Below the pieces are notes generated by a model, which saw nothing but the letters and a program-made list of their open reading frames with translations, ran no database searches and was not told the DNA's origin. The translations under genes were made by a program, and so were the position numbers. Below are positions 1 to 9,800 of a stretch of DNA of 13,751 nucleotides, piece by piece; position 1 is the stretch's first letter, and every line of letters begins with the position of its first letter. The DNA is from Ettlia oleoabundans. Taxonomy: Eukaryota > Chlorophyta > Chlorophyceae > Chlamydomonadales. Location of the stretch: contig JAAMXP010000370.1 of NCBI GenBank assembly GCA_019693395.1, positions 1 to 13,751 on the forward strand. The letters run 5' to 3'.

Positions 1-870
1 CACCCACAACGCTCTCTTGTTAGGCAGCCACACCTGTAGGCCAGCTGTGTGCGCAACACCACAATATTGCTGGTTCTGCGAGCGACCCAAAGCCGCAAGC
101 AGGTGTGCATCTTCTGAGAAAGATACATCGCATTTTGCAGCCGCTACCAGGGAATGAGAAGCACTACTGGCTCCCGCTCCCGTGTGTGATAGGCCAGAGC
201 GGCTTACTAGCAACAGGCTGCAAGTTCCGTTGTTTTCGAACCATGTACCTGTAATCATACCGAGACCACCCGAACCTCCAGTTATGACGTAGCACCCGTC
301 CACCACAAAACGTGTTTTTTCCTCTTTATGCCATGTATTCCCATTCTGTGATGCGACATATGTGAGCAGTGGACGGTATAAAGCGTCGCCTCGACATGCC
401 ACTCCATACGTGTCGATGTTTTGCAAAAGATCAGCTGGCGCCGTGCCCACGGACAGGCTGCTGGACAGAAGCGCAGAACTACTGCCTTGATCCATGTCGA
501 AATGTAGCGAAGTGACAGCGGGCAACTCGTACGGTAGATTCTTTAATACTCCACCGATAGCTGCACTTTTGATACCCGTTGGCCCTGCTCGCCCAGTTGG
601 AACCGTCGACAGCTGAGCCGGCAAGCCACCCGAAGTAAACATACTCACATTTTTGTTGGTGGATGTTTCAGTAATGTGCAGTAGATGTAGCATATTAGCA
701 GCTGCCATTGAAGCATGCTGGCACATATGTGTTCGCACCGACTCTGGATGCCTACGTTGTGCTGAGCCAAAGGCAAAGAATTGGGGCATGGTTCCACTGG
801 TTGATTGCGCCATGCATATCAAGGCGCGGCTGTCCGCTGCCTGCCACTTAATCTCATAAATGGGATCCTG
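1..870 (-). other. Module C ketoreductase, N-terminal part, cut by window edge
   Basis: The frame is open from 1239 to base 1 with no stop. The post-DH motif IYEIKWQA is followed by a structural KR subdomain ([27 protein letters not shown]) and the catalytic Rossmann loop [11 protein letters not shown], then LLLVSRSGL and GVAHTAGL, the HAAG block. The catalytic Lys, Ser and Tyr would lie downstream, outside the window, so activity and stereotype cannot be judged. After HTAGL the reading Q|VWLPN no longer looks like KR, and CTACAG|GTGTGG is a plausible donor, so the last real coding base may be 34. Confidence 0.88.
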
Positions 871-3800
871 TACGAAACCTTCCTCGTCTCCTCTTTGTAC
901 AATGATTTTCAGTCGCTTGCTGCTGAAATGCTGCACTTCTGTGACAGAAGCTACCAGTTGGATGTTTTGGGAGCTGCTGCCTGCTGCTATATAGATTTGA
1001 GTTTCGCGTTGACCCACCACATGAGCATTCACTGGTGTGGCCACAATCGGCAGGCGTAAGTGCCCAACACCAGCTGGCACACCTCTCGTCCCCTTGCCAG
1101 TGGACTCTGTTACTGCAGCTTGCAAAATGGCTGGGTGAAGGACGAATCCATCAGCTGCTTTGCATCTTGGGCAGACCAGGCTGGCGTATTTCTGCACAGT
1201 ATGTATCCATGTATCGCTGTGAGTGCTCACCAGTGTGACCTGCACAAACACTTGCTCATTTCTGTTGTGCCCTTGCTTGACGAATCAATGCATAGGAACT
1301 CTGCAGGCTTCGTTAGACGGGATAACATTGTTTGAAGCAAATCGTGCGAAGGACTGCAAGTGTTCCACAACACCTTTGCCGTTGATGACTCCGCAACCCC
1401 CATTTGTGCCATTATGGTTGTACTTGAAACAAGAGCAACTCCCAGTCGTGCAGTCATGTAAGATCGCCGGTGAGGTTTTGAAGAAGAGGCAGTGGCAGTC
1501 AGTTGACCACCTCGAACAGATACCATAAGCTCAGGTGCGAATGTCGCCATCTCCTCAGGTAAGGCAAGCAACTCAGGCACGACTGCATCCTCCAGGAGCA
1601 TCTGCTCATGCTCAACCTGGTACATATCGCCCAAGCAACTTGCAGCCCCTGCTTGAGACATGTCCAGAAGGGCGCCAAGCGCAAGGTAACTCTGGCCATA
1701 CAGCTTGTAGTCCCAAAGGAAGGCGAGCTGGGCTTGCGCAGGCAAGCTGCTGAAGGTGATGGTTTCTCTGTTGCCGGTCGCCCGTTGTAGTAACAAATAT
1801 GGCTGTTGCGCTACATGATGTCGGCTTTGTCGCCATGATATCTTGTGCTGCAATTCAATCATCGGGCATATACCACATAGGCGGTTGTGCAATGGCATAT
1901 GTGATTCTAGCTGGCATGCAGGTCAGGAGAAGAAATGTACTTCAGGCTCCAGCGAGTGACACGAGAACCACCAGAGGTGGCATGACAGATGTAGGCTCTG
2001 CCTCGGACCGTCATATGCAGGCAACCAAAGCAGATACGTCGCACCTTGAACCTGTGATCTCTCGTGCAGCCTATCCTTGATACAAGCATGTGGGCATTTA
2101 TGCCGCTCATGCCGAACGAGCTTGTGCCAACCACAATAAACGGATCAGCACATGTGGTGGGCTTCAGCATTGCAGGTGCTGCTTGGCGCAGTGCATGCGC
2201 TCCCATACCACCAGGTGCGCCTGTGCGGATTCTTGACCATTCACCCACTGCTGCAGCCACATATGGGTTGATACTCCGAAGATGCATTACCCCTGGGGCT
2301 GCTTGGTTGTGCAATACAGCAATCGACAACAGGAGGCCAGTGATTCCTGCTGTGCCCTCCGTGTGACCAAAGCAAGACTTGTTGGAGACAAGTGTGACTG
2401 GGTTGGGGCCACAATCTAGTGCCTGTTTGAGAGCTCCTACTTCAATGGGGTCTCCCAATGGAGTTCCTGTCCCATGCACGCTTAACAATGCCAGATGGGA
2501 TGCAGAAAGGTTGGCTGAAGCCAGCGCCATCTGTACTAAGGCAGTCTGGGCTGGCCCACTTGGAGCTGTAAGTCCACTGCTGCGACCACCCTGGTTGATG
2601 CTTGAGCCTCGCACCACTGCAAAGATGGCATCAGACACACTGCTGTGCTCGGAAAGTTGGTTCTGCCGTAGCACCAGAGTTGCTATACCCTCTGCACGAC
2701 CGTAGCCATCTGCCGAAGCTTCAAACGACTTGCAACGCCCAACGGCGGATAAGGCCTGCGACAGCAAACATGCAGTTGGTGTCACATGGGCTCGTGTTTA
2801 GACACCATAGACAAAATACTATTCCTAAAAAGTAAAATTTACCTGCAGCTGGCAAATGGCTGCAGTGGTGTTTGCCAGCAGCATCACATTGCTGCCAGCT
2901 GCTACTGCACCATTGCACTCGGTTGCTGCCAAGCCCTTATGTGCCAGGTGGCATGCCACCAGTGAAGAAGAGCACGCAGTATCGGTACTGACACATGGCC
3001 CTGCACATAAGGATGCACAAATGACCGCCTGTATTGGTTCATACGACAAGTACGTTGGGAAAGGAAAGACGAATATGGCGCCAGAAAATTGACCAGCACC
3101 TGTAAAGTCAAATGTGTACGACAGGCGACCGACCATGTAGCTCAGTCCGCTGCCAGTTATTGATTGCGGAGGAAGCTTGTAACCACTGGCTGTAATAACA
3201 TTGGTGTACTCACAATACATGCTGCCGGCATACACTCCTGCAAGGAAACAGGAAACCGCATGTGTTGCTTCACCCGCAGTAAGAGTCATCCACTCGAGAC
3301 CATGAGAATTAGCATTAGCATGCGGTCCACGAGTTGTGAGGATAACCATCTCACTGAAAGCTTATTGATGATTTGCACAGAGCACCAACTTCTCACCAGT
3401 CAAGTTGTGGCCCAGTCCCTTCATCATTGGAGCTGCCTGGAACCATGCAGCGGAGGTCTCCTCTAAAAGCATGCGTTGTTGTGGGTCCATTGCAGTGGAC
3501 TCATTGCGAGACATCTTGAAAACAGCATTGTCAAACATGTACACTTCTGTAACAGGTGGAAGTGCACATGACGTTCAAACAGCATGTGGCACACCCAGCG
3601 TATGTCTCACTAGTCAAGGATGCACTGTGTGCCATTCCGTCTGTTGGTGGAAACAGATTGCGCGATGTAAAGTTACCGCGCATATGCATGCGTGCTTCTT
3701 TGGAGATGCGACTTGGTGTATCCTGCTCATCTTACCTGAGCAAAACGCGCCAAAGCGGACATATACGCTCATGCCCCGAGGCGATGTTGATGGGTGATAT

Positions 3801-6800
3801 ATAACGTCAACATTCCACCGATCCATCGGCACTTCTTTTTGTAGGTCACTGCAGTCATAGGCAGCTGCCCAGAATGAGGAAAGCCCTGCATAGGGAAAGC
3901 AGTTGTGGAGGGCTTGTCAGATGCTGTAAACCTTGGGACCATTCAGTAAATATATGATCAGTTGTAATCAAGCAAGATATGCGCGCCTGTGATGCCTAAT
4001 GGGAACTTTGAAGAAAGGCCCACAACAGTTGTGCAGATAACTTCTTCTAAACTATCAATGCATGACCCCGTACTACCAAAGCCCATAGAATGAAAGTGCA
4101 CATCTTCGACCGCAAGAACTCCATAGTTTGTTGTGAGCAGATTTGACAGGTAGGAGGCAATAGCAGCAATTGTTGGCTGACTGAACACCAGGGTTGCCGG
4201 TAGCTTAGTCCTATAGTGCTGGGCAATAAATCCACTCAATTCCACAGCACCTGCAGCAACACAGTAAGAGTTGTGCCGTTAGGGCGGCGAAGACGCATCT
4301 GTGGATGCGCTGCGGGGAGCTGTCTTCGAAACCCTGCATATACAAACATGTGGTACTCAGCAGCCCAGATTACCCAACGAATCAATGCCTGCCTCCAATA
4401 ATGGTCGCTCAGGCTCAACATTGAAGCCGACAAGTCCAGCAACAATACTTGTAAGGTCTCTCACGATGCTTCCAGTGTTGACAGTGGTTTGTCTCTGAGG
4501 GTCGTGTCTGTTTTGTTGGCTCGCTGAGACACTGTTAGCACTAAGGTGGCCGACTAGAGCTGAGATAGTTGGGTAGTCAAACGTGAGGGTCACAGGAAGG
4601 TCAACTTCGAATGCCTTTTGTAATGTGTTGCGCAGCTCGATAGCACCTGCAAAGACAGTTGGAAATTGCACGTGTTTGCTGTCAGCCAGCCCTGATTGGT
4701 GCAGTTAAAATGCGTCACCCAACGAAAGATTTGTGAAACTCTGCAGCTTGTTGCAGGACACACTCCGGCTAATCAGATAAGGACATGATAGTCGCAGGGT
4801 TGCCAGCCAGCCTCCACGCACCCAGCGAGTCTAAGCCCGCATCCATAAGAGGCTGATCAGGGGCCACTTCGCTGCTGCCAAGCACGCCAGTGACAGCGTT
4901 GGTCACTAAAACCAGAACGTTATCATGCGTATTTCTGTGGTCTTGCGGTAATGCCATGGTTTTCTTGATATGCGATATGGTTGGAGTGACAGCAGGGCTT
5001 CGGTTGTGCTGTGTGTCCCTCGTCTGTCGCAGGATTGGGGTGTACACACCTATCAGCCTGCTGTGCTGCCTTGCAGGTGCAAAGTCAACAAATATGGGTG
5101 GAACCTTCACAAGTTGTTGGAGCATGCGCGACCACAAGATGCTGGCGCCAACAACACAAGGTCTTTGCAGAACAGTAGATAGCACTGCCTGAAGTACAGA
5201 CATGCCGGCAGCACCTGCACAGGCATAAGGGTTCTGATATTGCTTAACAACATGCCTTCACATGTAGCAATGAACCAAAAGGAGCGCTTGCAGCAAAGCT
5301 CTGTCATCAAATTGCGTACCTGTGACACCTCCCAGGCCCGCCTGCTGGAAGCCCTCAAGGATGCTTGGGTTGCTCTTTGCCATGCCCAATGTCCAAGGGC
5401 CCCACATGATGCTGTTAGTGTGTATACCGCGGATTAGGTGATCCTGTGTGATGTCTTCCAGTGCACCATTGGCACAAGCATAGTTGCTTTGACCAGGGGT
5501 TCCTAGTTGTGCAGTCAAAGAACTGAACTGGACCATCCCATCCAGTGGCATCCGTGATGCAGCAGTCAACAAGCACAGCGCACCAAAAGCCTTGGGGGCA
5601 AACACAATGCGCAGGGAGTGCGCGGTTTGACGGTTGAGCAGGGCGTCATGCAGGACTGCGCTGGCATGCAGGATGCCAGTAAGTGCACGTGCCCCAGACA
5701 CAGCCAGAAGCTGCACAAGGCCGGCAATGTCAGCACTTGCTGCCGTGTCACTAGCTACCATGCTGATGCAACCAGGATGTGAGTCAACTACCACTGTCGA
5801 CCTGCGCACAGCCCGTCCAGCACGGCCTAGCAGCCATATGTTTCCATTGGCATGTGACGCTGCCACCCAGCGTCCCACTAGTTGCCCAATCTCCCCCAAG
5901 CCTCCACTGACCAGCACAGCTCCATGGGTTGCCTGCTGTGCCTTTAGGCTGTAATCAGCACGGACAGGCTTCATGATTGGGAACATACAGGGCTGGAAAC
6001 ACATATGTTCTGCGGGCACAAGAAGGACCGGAACCATCGTTGGATGGCAGTGCATGGACGATGGCAAGGAGTAATGAGCATTGGGTGCCTGTCCTGCTCA
6101 TACATTACGACACTTGCCTGCCACATCTGTACCAAACATGTCTGACAAGTGTGCCGGAAAGTTAACCCATGCTGTTGCATAAGCATCATGTGCAAAGTGT
6201 GCAAAGTGCGGACTGTTGTTTTCATGAGCGGCCACCCTGACAAGACCGGCTGTTGCTGCATGCACTGGGCAACTGTTGCGCGTTCCATGCCTCCGCAGTT
6301 GAGACCGAACAACCAGCGCATCTCCCGACATGCGAGGTAGAGCGCTATGGAGCAGCTGCAAGCTGCTCTGCATTGCTGCCAAGGTGCCAGACCCAGTGTC
6401 GGCACATACTTGCAGGATATAGTTTCTTTCAAACTCCCATTGGAGTCTGTACGGCAAACTGCCATACGCTAATGCTGAAACCTGAGAGTTCGTAGGGGCG
6501 TTCGCCTCCCATTGCACTGCATACATAAGGTGCTGGGCTTGGGTTGCAAGAGTCTTTGCTGTTGCCCCCTGCTTAGCTGCAAAAGCTGCCTGAGTTGGCT
6601 TGAATAGCATCGCGCCAATGCGCAAGCTGGCTTGAGACCCCATGCTGGCTGCAGTCAAGTGATAGCTACATGACACAGGCCCACCCAAACCCCTGGTAAT
6701 GAGAGCAGCACTGGCCAACCAGCTGGACCGGGGATAAATACGAGTCGAAGGTAGAAAGCTAAATGCGCCTATACCAGCTGGCACCAATGTGAGGGCGGCT

Positions 6801-9800
6801 TGGTCACCATTGAATGTGCAGCCCACCTGGCAACGAGTGAAAAAGGGACATGACGCCTTAGTGGAGGGTAGCTTGATTATCAACCAGAGAAACACTAATG
6901 AACAGCCCTTTATATTGATCGCACGTGGACGTCGAGAACATGAACGTGTGTCTCACCTGGGTCATGCTGTCAATGACTGCTGGATGCAAGCAATATTTCT
7001 TGTGCGAGCTGTGCAGTTTCTGATGCACTTCTGCTGTGCTGCAGGGCAGTTTAGCCGAGCCAACATTGAAAGGTTTCACCACAGCAGAGCTATCCAGCTG
7101 TGCAAACAATGCTGTGTCAGGCGCGCGTCCTTCTGTTGGGCGTGCTCCAGTTACCACCATGGCAGGGCAAGCAATTGAACCAGCAAGGTGTGTTGATCCC
7201 AGGTGGTCACCGTTGTGGCCAAAGCTGCTTGTGAGCTGCACTCTTGCAGCAACTGTTTCCACAGCTGCTGTCAATGTGACGAAGCGTTCCTGCATATCTC
7301 TGCCTGCAGGTAACCTGAGGGGAGCTGGAACCGAAATGCTCACCAGCGCTGGCCAAGTCCCTGTTGCAGCTGTTTTGTGAGCTTCAGTTGCTGCAGAATG
7401 AACCAGCAATGTCCCTGCTCCGTGTGCTGCCTCACACATAGCTGCGCCCGGGAGAACAGGTATTCCCTGCACTTGATGGTCCCAGAGGTAAGCCGCACTG
7501 CCGGTTGAAAGTACTCCCTGCACCTGTATCACATGGCCAACACCCGTCAACCGGCTGGCAAGCGCATGCGGTAATGTAGTAAACCAGAATCGTCGCCGCT
7601 GCCATTGAACGGGAATGCTGTGCTGTACTGCTGCCTGACCAGTTCCCTTGACAACAATCGCATGTGCGTTAGTGCCCTGGAACGCAAAAGCGCTGACACC
7701 TGTCGCTGGTTGCCTGGTGGAGCTGACAGCTTGACTTGTTGTTCCTGATGGGCTGCCCTGTCGGGTGACATGCAGAGTCCCCTTGCCCACCATCTGCACT
7801 TGAATAAGGTTGCTCAGCATGGGGTTCAGCTCGCGCAAGTGCATCACTGCATTTGCAGTGTTGGAAATTGCCATAGAGGCAGCATGTACAACCCCAACAG
7901 TTCCGGCCACCGGCTCGCTGTGGCCAACGCGCGACTTAGCTACAGTGAGCCGAAAAGCTAAATTGCCATGCTGCAGCACGGCTAGGGCAGCGCCAAGCTC
8001 TATAGGGTCTCCTAGTGCTGTGCCTGCAGTCATTGAAAACACACATGCTGGGCTGCTGAGCGGTTTGCAAGGGTATTCCCACCCGGGTGGAGTGCCCAGC
8101 GATGTATAGCATGCAGCCCGGCTTGCAGGACCAGCAACTAAATTGCGGCGAAAGACCTGTGCCATGCATCTCCAGGGATCCAACATGAAGAGGCTGCATG
8201 AATGCTGCCTGCAGAGCCCCACGAATGACGGCTTGCTGGCTGGGTCCATTAGGTGCTGTCAAACTGCTGCTGCGTCCGTCTTGATTGACGAACGTGGCCT
8301 TGACATGCACCGCTTCCCTATTATTTGTCAAATTCATGCCAGCTGTCAGCAGGAAGGCGGTGCAGGCTTCCGCTCGAGCATAACCGTCTGCTGCAGCATC
8401 TAGTGTCTTGCATCGCCCATCAAGAGCAAGCATACCAGCCGCATGAGCCACAGCGGTCGTAGCCTCTGATAGCATGAGGTTTACGCCAGCTGCAAGTGCT
8501 GCTTTCGGTGAGCCTGTTAACTGTATCATGCTGTTGTGGGTAGCAACAAGTGCTGAGGAGCAGGCAGTATCAATGCTGACTGCTGGTCCCTTGAAACCAA
8601 ATGTGAATGACAAACGTCCAGCAGCCACAGAGAAGCTTCCACCCGTGGCTGCACGCAAGTGACAGACAGCATGGGCAACGTTGGGCTACACCCATTGTGT
8701 GCATGAGAGCATCCGTGCCATAGAGCGCCGGTATCTACTGCACCGCTCAAACCTGCCAGCTAGAAGCTGTTGCCGCCCTATAAGTTGCTGACCTGAGAAG
8801 GGGCCGATCGTGTTGTAGTACGGCCCAGAAAGGTTGCCATACTCCATTTGCTGAATGCCGACGTAAACTGAACTGTCAAGGGAAGATCCGCCTATTAAAG
8901 ATCCGCTTCTAGTGACAATGCTGCGTTGCACCACCTCCCAGCTCACCTGCAGAATGTACATCATTATGCTACTGTGGCGAGTTGCGTCCAATGGGTGCAA
9001 GCAATGTTTCAGTTATATGCATATCATCAGCACGCACCTCCAACAGCAAGCGCTGTTGTGGATCCATGAACTCTGCTTCTGCTCTTGTGATCGCAAAAAG
9101 GGCCGCATCAAACTGGTCAACGCTTTCCAGGAAGCCTCCGGAACGCACCAATTGTTTCGATGTGTTGTTCTGCACCACAGGACACTGCATAGCTTTTCAA
9201 ATTCTGATACCGCTATTCCAAGCTCACCGCAATGGAAGATCACATGCTTGCGGCTGCATGCTCAGCATGCAAAACATGGGTTGGCAAAATGGCTGGAGGG
9301 CTGTCAGCCAAAGCGTATGCTGGCTATGCGTTGCATGAGAAGTAACCGCACCCGCATCCAATCAACGTCCCATCTGTCAAATGGCACAGTGCAAATGCCA
9401 TCAACATTCATGATCACTTCCTCTCCACAGTTGGCGCAACCTTTGGGTAGGCGGCTAGCCAGCATAACGCTGGCAGGCTGGCCATTGGGCAGTTTGCTGG
9501 CTGCCCCAACTTGAGTTAAGCTTGCAGATGTGGGCTGCACTTTTGCACTTCCACTAAGATACATTGCAGCAGGGCCTATGCCACGCGCCTTTTGCCGGAT
9601 GGCACCATGAATAAACTGTGCCATTGCTTGGATGGAAGGGTAGTCAAAGGCCAGGGTGGCAGGTAGCTGCAAATCAAAAGTGCTGCTAAGATTGGAAGAT
9701 AACTCAACAGCAGAAAGACTGTCAAAGCCTTCAGCAGACAAGTTGCCTGTGCCTGCAATTGTAAGGGTGCCAGCTTGTTTCAGGTTGATTGCAGAGTGCT

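Noticed and set aside
6118..6133. GT donor TTTG|GTACAG as alternative to the GC donor of intron 6010-6117
   Set aside because: It is in phase but weaker than AG|GCAAGT and would remove five residues. It cannot be excluded without transcripts.
8912..9514. 200-residue plus-strand open frame
   Set aside because: It lies antisense to the module B KS exons and crosses three of its introns. It has no recognisable domain and a Cys/His/Gln-rich composition typical of antisense shadows.
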